From Ralstonia sp. 25mfcol4.1 (GTDB taxonomy: Bacteria; Pseudomonadota; Gammaproteobacteria; Burkholderiales; Burkholderiaceae): DNA of 64,000 nt. The translations under genes were made by a program, and so were the position numbers. Positions 40,166-53,568 of this stretch are shown here, one piece after another. Where the stretch lies: the NCBI RefSeq assembly GCF_900104095.1, contig NZ_FNJO01000015.1:1-64000 (forward strand), in the 5' to 3' direction. Each line of letters opens with the position of its first letter. Within the stretch, counting starts at the first letter, position 1. The notes beneath the pieces were generated by a model. It was not told the DNA's origin and ran no database searches. It worked only from the letters and a program-made list of their open reading frames with translations.

Positions 40166-40477
40166 ATGATAATTAAGCGCTTGTTTTACCAATGGCTTCA
40201 ACGGAAACGGTGGTATTTCCTTCCACTCATCCCATTCCTTCTCATGGCCGCCAACTTCTCTTACAGCCTCCTGTTTGGCGAGCGCTGCTGGAGTCCCAAT
40301 CGTCAATACTATTTGATACAGGTCATCGACATTGATCCACGAACTTACGCACTTCGAGGACACATTTTCAGCGCGCGACTGGCAGTATTCGATGCGAGAG
40401 TGCTTGGGATTTGCCAGAACACACCCTCATTTGGCTACGCAAAACGCGGACAGCATTACCGGGTATGTCATCTATGA
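40166..40477 (+). CDS. Small membrane-anchored protein, putative immunity protein B, possibly truncated
   Basis: A 103-residue protein with an N-terminal membrane helix (about 17-36, YFLPLIPFLLMAANFSYSLL) then FGERCWSPNRQYYLIQVIDI, clearly related to CWSPNGEYFLVRR of the preceding gene. Similarity lasts to about AVFDA and then fades; the last 25 residues look atypical, so a frameshift near 40395 may have replaced the original C-terminus. The stop overlaps the next start (ATGA at 40474-40477). Function is inferred only from context. Confidence 0.55.
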   Translation: MIIKRLFYQWLQRKRWYFLPLIPFLLMAANFSYSLLFGERCWSPNRQYYLIQVIDIDPRTYALRGHIFSARLAVFDARVLGICQNTPSFGYAKRGQHYRVCHL

Positions 40478-40878
40478 GCGGTAAATGCTACTTGGCGTGG
40501 TTCGTTGGCATGCTGTCAACCCAGATCGCGTTTGCGTGCGTGCCAAGCCGGAACGTCGATATCTATTTTGCGTTCGACTCGGCCGAAATATCGGCGGCCG
40601 AATTTCGCAGATTAGCTGATTGGGCGCTGGAGCAACGCAAAAACTATCCGAATCAGCAGGCGATCTACCTGGACGGCTATGCGGAAGAAGTCGAGTCTGC
40701 CCCGCGCGCGCTTGCCAGCCGAAGGGCCTCGGAAGTCGAAAGATTGCTTGTCCAGCTTCGATTCAACAGCATCCCGATGGAAACATCGGCAGCCGTATAT
40801 CGAACAGGCAACGTCAGCAATGGCAAGCGAGTTGAGGTTTCCCTGCTTCCCGCCTGCCCGAACGATTGCTGTCGATGA
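40474..40878 (+). CDS. Exported OmpA-C-like (peptidoglycan-binding type) small protein
   Basis: A 134-residue protein with a signal sequence of about 1-21 (cleavage near IAFA) and an OmpA/MotB-like domain. VDIYFAFDSAEISAAEF, LDGYAEEVES and ASRRASEVERLL follow the order of the OmpA C-terminal fold (first strand, central strand, Arg-rich helix). Several peptidoglycan-contacting residues are not obvious, so binding is uncertain. ATG 40474 is chosen because it overlaps the previous stop; ATG 40465 is an alternative. As last gene of the PAAR/DUF6402 cassette it may be a periplasmic immunity or anchoring partner. Confidence 0.6.
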   Translation: MSGKCYLAWFVGMLSTQIAFACVPSRNVDIYFAFDSAEISAAEFRRLADWALEQRKNYPNQQAIYLDGYAEEVESAPRALASRRASEVERLLVQLRFNSIPMETSAAVYRTGNVSNGKRVEVSLLPACPNDCCR

Positions 40879-41068
40879 GGGCTCGCTGGTGCAACGGCGC
40901 AAGCTACAGCATTCCGGCCCCTGATTCCGACGATCCCGCGCTCCGCAGACCCACTTCCCACGCCCGTCAACCCAAATCAGACCCCTTTCCGCCCCTGTTC
41001 TCTCCCAAGCGTGCCACGGCAATGGCGCATAATTCCGCCTTTGCCGAATTCTGATGAAGGAGCGGACC

Positions 41069-43021
41069 GTGCAGGATGTCCGTTACGAGCACGCGATCGC
41101 GCTGGCCAATGCCGGGCGCCATGACGAGGCGTTGCAGGTTGCCGACCAGCTGTGGGCGGCGCACCCCGAGGTAGTGGATTACGCCGCGTTGCGGGCGCAG
41201 ATCCAGTCCGACCGTGGCGACGTGGCTGCCGCGCTGGCTGCGCTGGACGAAGCCATGGCGCGCCTGCCCGAGCTGTCGCTGGCGCCGATGCACCGCTGGG
41301 CGTCGCGCGGGGCGCTGGTCCATATGTATGGCACCTTGCTGATGCGCGATGGCCGCGACACCGAGGCGCAGCCATGGCTGCACGAGGCGGCGCGCCGCAA
41401 TGGGCTGGCCACCGGCGAATGGGCCGCGCACTTCTATGCGGGTTTTGTCGCGTTCCGGCTGAACGACTTCGCGCTGGCCGGGCGGTACTGGCACGATCTG
41501 CTGTACCGTGCCCCCGACCTGGGCGCCAGCGACATCCTGCCGCTGGTACAGGATTACGTGGCGCGCAGCGATGCCGCCGAACTGCTGGGCGAACCGCTGC
41601 TGCGCATCTGCCTGGGGCGCATCGCGCTCGATTCCCCCGAACTGCTCGACCTGACGCCTGCACAAGGCGATGCGCTGGCCGCTGCCCAGGCCGAGCGCGT
41701 GCTGGCCGAACAGCCCGATCACCCCGAGGCACGGCGCCTGCGGGCGCCGCTGCGGCTGGGATCCGAACCCGCCGCTGCGCTCGACGATCTGGAGACGTAC
41801 CTGCGCCAGCGGCCCGACCCGCTCGCGCAGGTACGTGCCCTGACGTGGCGGCACCAGGCGAATGTGACCGCCGGCGCCAACGCTCCGGCGCAACCGGCGT
41901 GGACCGGTTTCGCCGTGACGGCGGATGCCGACGATGGCGCGCTGTATTTCCATGCGGCGACTGCGCTGGGCAGCTTTCTGGATGAGGTACCCGCCTCGCA
42001 GGCGGCGCTCAAGCCGACGCTGGAGGCTATGTGCCGCAAGGGTCTCTCGTGCTTCGAGGCGTATTTCGAGACCGGCGAGGGCGATGCCCAGGGCCACGGC
42101 GGCAATGCCGACCCCCATCTCTATTCGCTGCTGTGCCGCCTGCTGGGACGTACGCTGCCGGCCGGTGCGGCGCACCTGGACGAGAAGGTCGCGTTGCACC
42201 GCAAGGGCATGGCGGCCAGCGATTTCATCGACCACTGGATCGACCTGCTCGACGCCTATGCGTCGGCGGGCCAGCACCAGCAGGTCGTCGACATGGCCGG
42301 CGAGGTGCTGAACCGCTATCCGGTGGAGCGCAATCCGGCCGGCGTGAGCTGGGCCTTCAGCCGTCTGGTGGCGGCCTGGGCGGCGATCGGCGGGCGCGAA
42401 GCCACCGAATCTGCCAGTGCCGCGCTGGCGCATATGGATGCCCGGCTCGATGCATTGCCCGTGGAAGCGCGCACCGAGGGCGCCCACGCGATGGCCCACG
42501 CGCGTGCCCATTACGGCGCGTTACTGCAGACCGGCATGGCGTCGATGGACGAGCACGACAAGGCGGATGCCGTCGCCGAGCTGGAAGCCCTGCAACGTCG
42601 CTCGCTGCTGATCGAGGATGCCTGGGTGTCGGCCCGTTTCGGCCAGATCTGGCGCGACCTCGGTGACAACGAGCGCGCCATGCCGCTGCTCGAACAGGCG
42701 GTGCAACTCGGCGAGGGCGATGCACGACAGCAGGCGCCGGCTCGCGTGCAGCGCGCCAGGCTGCTGGTGGACCTGGAGCGTCACACCGAGGCGCTGACCG
42801 ACTTCCAGATCGCCTTCGCGGCGCGCGAGGACTGGGACGCACAGACCTGGCTGGCCGCAGTGCAGGCCGCCCTCGGCATGGGACAGCGCGAAACAGCGTT
42901 GGGATGGTTCGAGCGCGCGCGCGGTCTCGATGCCGAAAAGGGCGCTACCCGTGGCCTGTTCGCCAAGGTGGAAACGGCACTGAAGGCCACACGGCCCAAA
43001 TGGAAGCTCTGGGGCGTCTGA
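41069..43021 (+). CDS. Large TPR-repeat protein
   Basis: A 650-residue, mostly helical Ala/Leu-rich protein with TPR-like units at both ends: AIALANAGRHDEALQVADQL near the N-terminus, and units such as QIWRDLGDNERAMPLLEQAV and LLVDLERHTEALTDFQIAF near 530-590. There is no signal peptide or membrane helix, so it is probably a cytoplasmic scaffold. GTG 41069 is chosen because AAGGAG (41057-41062) is ideally placed; ATG 41054 would put that site inside the gene. The middle region is not recognisable. A strong terminator follows. No functional partner is indicated. Confidence 0.8.
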   Translation: MQDVRYEHAIALANAGRHDEALQVADQLWAAHPEVVDYAALRAQIQSDRGDVAAALAALDEAMARLPELSLAPMHRWASRGALVHMYGTLLMRDGRDTEAQPWLHEAARRNGLATGEWAAHFYAGFVAFRLNDFALAGRYWHDLLYRAPDLGASDILPLVQDYVARSDAAELLGEPLLRICLGRIALDSPELLDLTPAQGDALAAAQAERVLAEQPDHPEARRLRAPLRLGSEPAAALDDLETYLRQRPDPLAQVRALTWRHQANVTAGANAPAQPAWTGFAVTADADDGALYFHAATALGSFLDEVPASQAALKPTLEAMCRKGLSCFEAYFETGEGDAQGHGGNADPHLYSLLCRLLGRTLPAGAAHLDEKVALHRKGMAASDFIDHWIDLLDAYASAGQHQQVVDMAGEVLNRYPVERNPAGVSWAFSRLVAAWAAIGGREATESASAALAHMDARLDALPVEARTEGAHAMAHARAHYGALLQTGMASMDEHDKADAVAELEALQRRSLLIEDAWVSARFGQIWRDLGDNERAMPLLEQAVQLGEGDARQQAPARVQRARLLVDLERHTEALTDFQIAFAAREDWDAQTWLAAVQAALGMGQRETALGWFERARGLDAEKGATRGLFAKVETALKATRPKWKLWGV

Positions 43022-43082
43022 GTGTCCGGCCGGACAATGTGACCCACCGCACCAGAGACGATTCTGATTTTGCAAGTCCTAC

Positions 43083-43113
43083 AAAAGCGCTATCGAAGAC
43101 GATAGCGCTTTTT
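43083..43113 (+). terminator. Rho-independent terminator after the TPR gene
   Basis: A 13-bp stem AAAAGCGCTATCG/CGATAGCGCTTTT with loop AAGA and trailing Ts. Confidence 0.93.
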
Positions 43114-43205
43114 CTTTGCAGAACGCGAAAGTTGGTCGCGCGTTCGGGAAAGTGTCGGACAAGCACTTACATTTCCCGACGTGTCCTTCCGTTACCATGT
43201 CGCGC

Positions 43206-44420
43206 ATGAACGGATTGAGCCAACTTTTTCCCTCGCTGCCGCTGGCGCCGGGCGGACTGTTCTGGGTGGGCCTTGCGCTGGTTGGCGCGGGCCTGGCCGG
43301 TGAAGTCTGCCGCCGCTGGCTGGGCTGTCCGCGTATCGTCGGCTACGCGGTGGTAGGGCTGTTCGCCGGTATGCTCGGGCGCAGCATTGTCGACGACAAC
43401 ATGATCGCGCAGACCCGGGTGCTGATCGACATGGCGCTGGCGCTGGCGCTGTTCGAGCTGGGCCACCGGCTGTCGCTGTCCTGGCTGCGCGCCAATCCCT
43501 GGCTGCTGATCACCAGCGCCGCGGAAAGCCTGCTGACCTGGGGGCTGGTGTCCACGGTGCTGCAGTGGATGGGGGCCTCGCCGGGCGTGGCCATCCTGGC
43601 CGGTGGTATCGCGGTCAGCACTTCGCCCACCATCGTGCTGCAGCTCAAGAACGAGCTGCGCGCGGACGGCCAGGTTACCGAACGCCTGATGGCGATGTCG
43701 GCACTCAATTCGATCTACGCCGCGGCCATCGTGCAGGTGGCCACCGGCTGGCTCCATTCCGAATACGGCAACCTGGGGGCGGCACTGCTGCATCCGCTGT
43801 ACCTGCTGGTGGGCTCGTGCCTGCTCGCGTGGGTGGTCGGCAAGTTCGGGCATGCGATCTACGCGCGCATGTCGGCCGACGATCACTACAGCTTTCTGGT
43901 ACTGGTGGGGCTGGTGCTGTTCACGCTGGCGCTGACGCGGGTGCTGAAGCTGTCGATGCCGCTGACGCTGATGCTGGCCGGCGTGGTGTTCAAGCACCAG
44001 GATCGCCAGCCGCATGTGTGGCCCACGCACTTTGGCAGCGCGGGCAGCCTGCTGATCATCGTGATGGTGGTGTCGCTGGGCCTGCCGCTGACCGCGAGGG
44101 ACTGGGTGGTGGGCGGGTCGCTGGCGGTGGCGCTGGTGTTCTTCCGTCACGTAGCCAAGCTGGCCGGCGTGGTATCGCTGGGTTCGTTTTCGGGCCTGAG
44201 CCTGCGCCAGTGCGCGGCGCTCGGGCTCGCGCTGGCGCCGATGTCCGGGCTGGCTTATCTTTTGATGAGCGACGTGGCCCGCCTGTACCCGGGCACAGGG
44301 GCGCCGCTCGCATCGATCATCCTGTGCGCGCTCGCGATCGAGCAGCTGCTTGCGCCGATCATCGCGGCATGGGCGCTGCGCTTCGCCGGCGAGAGGCGTG
44401 ACCATGGAGGAGGGCGCTGA
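43206..44420 (+). CDS. Cation/proton antiporter of the CPA2 (Kef-type) family, membrane domain only
   Basis: A 404-residue inner-membrane protein with about 11-12 helices. Sequences such as [18 protein letters not shown] and [19 protein letters not shown] match the Na_H_Exchanger (CPA2) core. It lacks the cytoplasmic RCK/TrkA-N domain of KefB/KefC, so gating differs. The start is uncertain: ATG 43206 or ATG 43197, and no ribosome site is visible. The stop overlaps the next start by one base (TGATG), coupling it to a YbdK-type ligase. KefB/C are glutathione-gated in E. coli, so a partner resembling glutamate-cysteine ligase is suggestive. Confidence 0.82.
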   Translation: MNGLSQLFPSLPLAPGGLFWVGLALVGAGLAGEVCRRWLGCPRIVGYAVVGLFAGMLGRSIVDDNMIAQTRVLIDMALALALFELGHRLSLSWLRANPWLLITSAAESLLTWGLVSTVLQWMGASPGVAILAGGIAVSTSPTIVLQLKNELRADGQVTERLMAMSALNSIYAAAIVQVATGWLHSEYGNLGAALLHPLYLLVGSCLLAWVVGKFGHAIYARMSADDHYSFLVLVGLVLFTLALTRVLKLSMPLTLMLAGVVFKHQDRQPHVWPTHFGSAGSLLIIVMVVSLGLPLTARDWVVGGSLAVALVFFRHVAKLAGVVSLGSFSGLSLRQCAALGLALAPMSGLAYLLMSDVARLYPGTGAPLASIILCALAIEQLLAPIIAAWALRFAGERRDHGGGR

Positions 44421-45535
44421 TGTCGCTCGAACCGTTCAAGCATTCCGAGGCGCTGACCTTCGGCGTCGAGCTGGAACTTCAGCTCGTCAACCGGCACGAC
44501 TATGACCTGGCGCCGTTCGCCCCGGATCTGCTGCGCGCACTCAAAGGCGCGCAGCACGCCGGCGACATCAAGCCGGAAATCAGCCCGTCGATGATCGAGA
44601 TCAGCACCGGTATCTGCCATGACTATGCGCAGGCGCTGGAGGAACTGACCGTGATGCGCGACCTGATGGTCAATGCGTCGCGCGGGCTGAACCTTGGCAT
44701 CTGCGGCGGCGGCACGCATCCGTTTCAGGTCTGGTCGGAGCGCACGATCTCGAATTCGCCGCGTTACCAGTACATTTCCGAACTCTATGGCTATCTGGCC
44801 AAGCAGTTCACTGTGTTTGGCCAGCACGTGCACATCGGGTGTCCGACCCCCGATGAGTCGCTGTTCCTGCTCCATGCCATCGGGCGATACGTGCCGCACT
44901 TTATCGCGTTGGCCGCTTCGTCGCCCTACGTGCAGGGCGTGGATACGGGCTTCGCATCGGCGCGCCTGAATTCGGTAGCGGCGTTCCCGATGAGCGGCCG
45001 TGCCCCGCATGTGCTGACGTGGGACGGCTTCGAGGCGTATTTCAACAAGATGCGCGCCACCGGCGTGATCGAGAGCATGAAGGACTTCTATTGGGATATC
45101 CGTCCCAAGCCGGAGTTCGGCACGATCGAGGTGCGCGTGATGGACACTCCGCTGACCGTGCAGCGGGCCTGCGACATCGCCGCCTATATCCAGGCGCTGG
45201 CGCGCTACCTGCTGTTGTCGCGGCCGTTCATGCCGCAGGAAGACGACTACCTGGTGTACACGTTCAATCGCTTCCAGGCTTGCCGCTTCGGGCTGGAAGG
45301 CGAATACGTGCATCCGAACGAACTCACCCGGATGCCGATCGCGGACCATATCCTGTCGATCTGCGACGCGCTGGAGCCCCACGCCGAAGCGCTGGGGTCG
45401 CTCCAGGCGCTGGCCAATATCCGGGCGCAGGCGGCGGCACGCGACAATGATGCACGCCTGGTGCGCACGGTAAACGACGAGGCGCACAGCCTGCGTGACA
45501 CGGTGCGTCGTACCTGCGAATTGTGGGAGTCCTGA
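44420..45535 (+). CDS. ybdK: YbdK-family carboxylate-amine ligase (glutamate-cysteine ligase type 2)
   Basis: A 371-residue cytoplasmic ATP-dependent ligase of the GCS2 family. [17 protein letters not shown] near 14-30, [10 protein letters not shown] near 60-69, [10 protein letters not shown] near 96-105 and [10 protein letters not shown] near 132-141 are family-typical. YbdK of E. coli shows weak gamma-glutamyl-cysteine ligase activity; the true substrate is not known. It is translationally coupled to the Kef-type antiporter. The convergent ETHE1-like gene starts 65 bases beyond its stop, on the other strand. Confidence 0.92.
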   Translation: MSLEPFKHSEALTFGVELELQLVNRHDYDLAPFAPDLLRALKGAQHAGDIKPEISPSMIEISTGICHDYAQALEELTVMRDLMVNASRGLNLGICGGGTHPFQVWSERTISNSPRYQYISELYGYLAKQFTVFGQHVHIGCPTPDESLFLLHAIGRYVPHFIALAASSPYVQGVDTGFASARLNSVAAFPMSGRAPHVLTWDGFEAYFNKMRATGVIESMKDFYWDIRPKPEFGTIEVRVMDTPLTVQRACDIAAYIQALARYLLLSRPFMPQEDDYLVYTFNRFQACRFGLEGEYVHPNELTRMPIADHILSICDALEPHAEALGSLQALANIRAQAAARDNDARLVRTVNDEAHSLRDTVRRTCELWES

Positions 45536-45600
45536 CGCACTACCCGGGCCCAGGCTGAGGCCGGGCCTATCCTGGGGCCAGCCCGCAGAAAGCCCCTCCC

Positions 45601-46365
45601 TCAACCCCGAAAACCGCCCTGGATGCCGTGCGGTACGCTTTCCCCGTCGCGGCCGCTGGCCAGCCCGAGCTGCTGGTTGGCCGGGACGGCGACGTCGATC
45701 AGCTTGGGCCGCGGCAGGTTCAGGTTGCGCATCATCACGATGAACTCGTCGCGCGTGCGGCCGGCTATCCGGCTGTTGGTGGCGCGCTCGTGGCCGATCG
45801 TGGATTCGGTCCGGCCCTTGTAGTCGTGGGCGGGATAGACGCGCGTGTCGTCGGGCAGGCGGAAAAGCTTCTGCGTCAGGCTGTCGAACAGCGTGCCGGC
45901 GTCGCCCGACTGGAAATCGGTACGCCCGCAGCCGTCGATCAGCAACGCGTCGCCGGTGAAGATGCGCCGCGTTGTGCCTTCAAGCGATGACTCTTCCCAC
46001 AGGTAGCTCATGCTGCCGGCGGTATGGCCGGGGGTGTGGATCGCGCGCAGCACCTGGCGACCGAACGGGATCGTATCCCCATCGATCAGTTGCTTCAGCG
46101 CGGGCTTGATGTCGCAGCCCGAGGGCGCGGCGGTGCTGGCGCCCGTCAACTGGGCAAGGTGTCCGGCTGACGTGATGTGATCGGCGTGCGCGTGGGTCTC
46201 CACTACCCAGGCCAGTTTGGCGCCGGTCTGCTCTAGCAGCGCAAGGTCGCGCGCGTACTGACGGTCGACGGGGTCGATCAGCACGGCCTCGCGCGTGTCC
46301 GCGTCGATCAGCAGGTAAGTGAACGTGGACGAAGCCTCGTCGAACAACTGGTGAAAGGTCTGCAT
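45601..46365 (-). CDS. ETHE1-like persulfide dioxygenase / MBL-fold hydrolase
   Basis: A 254-residue metallo-beta-lactamase-fold protein. HAHADH is at 58-63, HTPGHTAGS near 115-123, TGDALLIDGCGRTDFQSGD near 149-167, and VYPAHDYKG near 189-197. The GCGRTDFQ and PAHDYKG elements mark the ETHE1 (persulfide dioxygenase) branch, which binds one iron and oxidises glutathione persulfide to sulfite, rather than glyoxalase II. MQTFHQLFDEASSTFTYLL at 46365 is taken as the start; upstream in-frame codons look random. It lies 78 bases downstream of sdaA on the same strand. Confidence 0.9.
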   Translation of the reverse strand: MQTFHQLFDEASSTFTYLLIDADTREAVLIDPVDRQYARDLALLEQTGAKLAWVVETHAHADHITSAGHLAQLTGASTAAPSGCDIKPALKQLIDGDTIPFGRQVLRAIHTPGHTAGSMSYLWEESSLEGTTRRIFTGDALLIDGCGRTDFQSGDAGTLFDSLTQKLFRLPDDTRVYPAHDYKGRTESTIGHERATNSRIAGRTRDEFIVMMRNLNLPRPKLIDVAVPANQQLGLASGRDGESVPHGIQGGFRG

Positions 46366-46443
46366 GGCGGTATTGTTGTGGCAAACCGGAAGTGCTTCCA
46401 TGATACGTCGCCGGCCGGCGCCGGCCAACGGAAGCCGTGTGCG

Positions 46444-47820
<1,377 letters not shown>

Positions 47821-47877
47821 GGCTGAACTCCAGATTGGTTGCCGGCGCGGTCCGTGGGACCGTTGGCCGGAAGGCCG

Positions 47878-48423
47878 CTAGGCCGGCTTGTCCTGATCGG
47901 AATGGGCCGGATGACGCCATAGTGCGCCGGGTACGGCCGGTCCGGAAGCGTCCGGGGGCGGCTCCTTCATCTTCACGCTGATGGAGCCGTCGGTTTCAAG
48001 AATCGCGAAATGCACGTCTTCCACGCGGGCGCAGCCATTGCGGCGCAACACCTTGTGCAATTCGTGCGTACTGATGCGTTCGCGGCGCATGACTTCCTCG
48101 TAGATCTCGCCCTGGTGGATCACGATCTGCGGTCGCCCGTCGACCAGCATTTCCAGCGGCCGGCTACGCCACGTGACGTACCCGAGCAGCGCATCCGCTC
48201 CGAACAACGTGCCCGCAAGGATCAGCCCCGCCAGCACCGAGTTGTCGCCCGCGTTCATCGCGTTCTGGACCGCATTCGAGATGATCAGCAGCAGCACCAG
48301 GTCGAACGGCGTGAGCTGGCCGATCTGCCGCCGGCCCGAAACGCGCATCAGCACCAGAATTGCGCCATAGACGATCAGTCCGCGCAGGACGAATTCCCAC
48401 CAGGGCGCGCTGAGATTCCACAT
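47878..48423 (-). CDS. DUF421 (YetF/YcaP-type) membrane protein
   Basis: A 181-residue protein with about three N-terminal membrane helices (residues 8-90) and a cytoplasmic DUF421 domain: RSRPLEMLVDGRPQIVIHQG then RRERISTHELHKVLRRNGC and VHFAILETDGSISV. The family is widespread and poorly characterised; Bacillus members such as YetF are linked to spores and the envelope. It sits between gcvP and sdaA, all on the minus strand with 57-108-base gaps, so it may share the glycine-responsive transcript. The reason for that placement is unknown. Confidence 0.88.
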   Translation of the reverse strand: MWNLSAPWWEFVLRGLIVYGAILVLMRVSGRRQIGQLTPFDLVLLLIISNAVQNAMNAGDNSVLAGLILAGTLFGADALLGYVTWRSRPLEMLVDGRPQIVIHQGEIYEEVMRRERISTHELHKVLRRNGCARVEDVHFAILETDGSISVKMKEPPPDASGPAVPGALWRHPAHSDQDKPA

Positions 48424-48531
48424 GAATGAGGCCTCCGCTCAAGGACGGCGCCGGACACCGGCGCCCGCTCCCCTGAGCATAGTCCGTCGGCGGCATCCGC
48501 GTGTATCGGACGCCGCCTGACGGCCCGGCAC

Positions 48532-51456
<2,925 letters not shown>

Positions 51457-51535
51457 GGCAAGGAATCTCGGGGGAGCGGGCGGCGGACAGGTGGTCGGCC
51501 TGTCCGCCGCGCGCGGCATCAAACAGTCAGCGCGA

Positions 51536-51916
51536 TCAGGCGCCGACGCTGGCCTTGTAGGCGTCGACGTTCATCAGGCCGTTCACGTCGTCGGCATTGG
51601 CCGGCTTCAGTTTGAACAGCCAGGCGTCGAAGGCGTTGGCGTTGACCGATTCCGGCGATGCCGAGGCGGCGTCGTTGACGGCGATCACTTCGCCAGCCAC
51701 CGGGGCGTAGATGTCGGAAGCTGCCTTCACGGACTCCACCACGGCCAGGGCGTCGCCGGCACCCACCGACTTGCCCACTTCGGGCAGTTCCAGGAAGACG
51801 ATGTCGCCCAGGGCGTCCTGGGCGTGGTCGGTAATGCCGATGGTCAGCGTGCCGTCGGCTTCGACGCGCACCCACTCGTGCGACTCGGTGTACTTCAGGT
51901 CAGCGGGGAAGTTCAT
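51536..51916 (-). CDS. gcvH: Glycine cleavage system H protein (lipoyl carrier)
   Basis: A 126-residue lipoylated shuttle protein. The lipoyl-lysine is Lys64 in [26 protein letters not shown] is the family start; GGAGAACCTC just upstream supplies the ribosome site, so the longer in-frame reading from 51952 is rejected. Length is standard. Confidence 0.97.
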   Translation of the reverse strand: MNFPADLKYTESHEWVRVEADGTLTIGITDHAQDALGDIVFLELPEVGKSVGAGDALAVVESVKAASDIYAPVAGEVIAVNDAASASPESVNANAFDAWLFKLKPANADDVNGLMNVDAYKASVGA

Positions 51917-52028
51917 GAGGTTCTCCGGGATACAGTTCGTTTCTTGTTTCATTCACCCGGTCCGCAGCAGGTTGGGCTCGAGCGGACGGGCGGAAGGGCG
52001 ACCGTTTGATGTGAAGCCGGGCGATGCC

Positions 52029-53156
52029 TCAGCTCACGAGTGCCTTGCCATTACGCACAAACGGCAGTTTAACCACAGTCGCGGTCAGTTTGCGGTCACG
52101 AATCTCGACCTGGACGTCGGTGCCGGGCGCCACGTCCTTTGGCAGGCGGGCGAAAGCGATCGACAGCTGCAGGCTCGGGCTGAACGTACCGCTGGTGATT
52201 TCGCCGGCGCCGGCAGCCGTGATGACCTTCTGGTGCGCACGCAGCACGCCGCCCTTGTCGCGCAGGATCAGGCCCGCGAACGTCTGCTTCTGGCCGCCGG
52301 CCATCAGGGCCTGCTTGCCGATGAAGTCCCGTTCGCTCTGCAGGTCGACCGTCCAGGCCAGGCCCGCGTCCAGCGGCGACGTATTGATATCCATGTCCTG
52401 GCCGTACAGGTTCATGCCGGCCTCCAGGCGCAGGGTGTCGCGCGCGCCCAGGCCCGCCGGGCGAACGCCCGCGGCAATCAGCTTTTCCCAGATGCCGGCG
52501 ACGTTCTCGGCCGGCACCACCAGCTCGAAGCCGTCTTCGCCGGTGTAACCGGTGCGGGCGACCATCAGTTCGCCCATCTCGGGGTCTTGCACGACCAGCG
52601 CGTTGAATGGCTTCAGGGCGTCGGCCGGCTGGGTGGAGGGGAAGGCCTGGTAGACCTTGGCGCGGGCGTTGGGCCCCTGCACGGCCACGATGGCCAGCTT
52701 GCCGGTGCCGGCCGGTGCCACGTCGCCACGGCGCGGCGTGATCGTCACGCCGCTGCCGGTGGCTGCATTGCGCGACTGGATCCATTCGATGTCGCCAAGG
52801 GCCGTGCTGGCGTTCACCACTAGGCGGAATTGGTCCTCGGCAAAGAAGTAGACGATCAGGTCGTCGATGACGCCGCCTTTCTCGTCGAGCATGCATGAAT
52901 ACAGCGCCTTGCCCGGCGTCTGCAGCTTGTCGACGTTGTTGGCCAGCAGGCCGCGCAGGAAGGCGCGCGTGCTGGCGCCATGCAGGTCGACCACGCACAT
53001 GTGCGACACGTCGAACATGCCGGCATCGGCACGCACGGCATTGTGTTCCTCGATCTGCGAACCGTAGTTGACCGGCATGTCCCAGCCGCCAAAGTCGACC
53101 ATGCGGGCGCCGAGGGCGCGGTGGATAGCGTTGAGGGGCGTGGCCTGGAGCGTCAT
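52029..53156 (-). CDS. gcvT: Aminomethyltransferase, glycine cleavage T protein
   Basis: A 375-residue THF-dependent enzyme releasing ammonia and CH2-THF from the GcvH-bound intermediate. [19 protein letters not shown] is near 18-36, DVSHM near 49-53, and [13 protein letters not shown], a folate-site loop, near 178-190. MTLQATPLN at 53156 is chosen; the in-frame extension upstream would run into the riboswitch terminator. It is the first gene after the glycine riboswitch. Confidence 0.97.
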   Translation of the reverse strand: MTLQATPLNAIHRALGARMVDFGGWDMPVNYGSQIEEHNAVRADAGMFDVSHMCVVDLHGASTRAFLRGLLANNVDKLQTPGKALYSCMLDEKGGVIDDLIVYFFAEDQFRLVVNASTALGDIEWIQSRNAATGSGVTITPRRGDVAPAGTGKLAIVAVQGPNARAKVYQAFPSTQPADALKPFNALVVQDPEMGELMVARTGYTGEDGFELVVPAENVAGIWEKLIAAGVRPAGLGARDTLRLEAGMNLYGQDMDINTSPLDAGLAWTVDLQSERDFIGKQALMAGGQKQTFAGLILRDKGGVLRAHQKVITAAGAGEITSGTFSPSLQLSIAFARLPKDVAPGTDVQVEIRDRKLTATVVKLPFVRNGKALVS

Positions 53157-53184
53157 GGAAATCCTCGGGGGCGGTTCGAAAACG

Positions 53185-53254
53185 AAAAAAGGGTCATCCG
53201 CCGCAACGATCGGGCGCACCAATGTGCATCCAATCCGCTGCGGCGGATGACCCC
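53185..53254 (-). terminator. Riboswitch expression-platform terminator
   Basis: On the minus strand a 15-bp stem (53240-53254 with 53191-53205) is followed after it by a run of Ts (complement of the A run at 53185-53190). It abuts the second glycine aptamer, so glycine binding probably controls whether it forms. Confidence 0.85.
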
Positions 53255-53472
53255 TCTGTCCTCGATACCTGAGAGATTACGAAGCCTGGACTTCGTGCGC
53301 CCCTTCGGTGGACATGCTCACCCTGCGCGAAGGCAGCGGCGGATGTCGCTCTCCAGAGTGCGGCATGCATCGTGTGCATGTTGCATGCCGATCCGGTCGG
53401 TCCATGGTGCCTGAGAGTTTGTGGGTGGTTCCCCTTCGGCGGCGCAATCGATGCGCGCTCTCCCGGCCGGAT
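53254..53472 (-). ncRNA. Tandem glycine riboswitch controlling gcvT-gcvH-gcvP
   Basis: Two aptamers are visible on the minus strand, each with GGAGAG, then CCGAAGGGG, then CTCTCAGG. Aptamer 1 covers about 53470-53390 and aptamer 2 about 53358-53254, closed by CTCTG/CAGAG. The two are joined by a 30-base linker that itself forms a perfect 9-bp hairpin (53361-53369 with 53382-53390). A terminator follows directly, so this is a transcriptional switch, expected to be ON with glycine as known for the class. It lies 98 bases before gcvT. Confidence 0.95.
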
Positions 53473-53479
53473 GCGCGAG

Positions 53480-53508
53480 AATGTACGGGACCGGTCAGCC
53501 TTTGTCAA
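53480..53508 (-). promoter_or_regulatory. Promoter of the glycine-riboswitch operon
   Basis: On the minus strand TTGACA (53508-53503) and TACATT (53485-53480) are 17 bases apart, a near-consensus sigma70 promoter. The predicted start falls a few bases before aptamer 1. Confidence 0.85.
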
Positions 53509-53568
53509 ACGTACGCCTGACGCCGGCCGGCGGCCCCGCCCCCGGGATTGGAATCCACGGCGGGCCGG

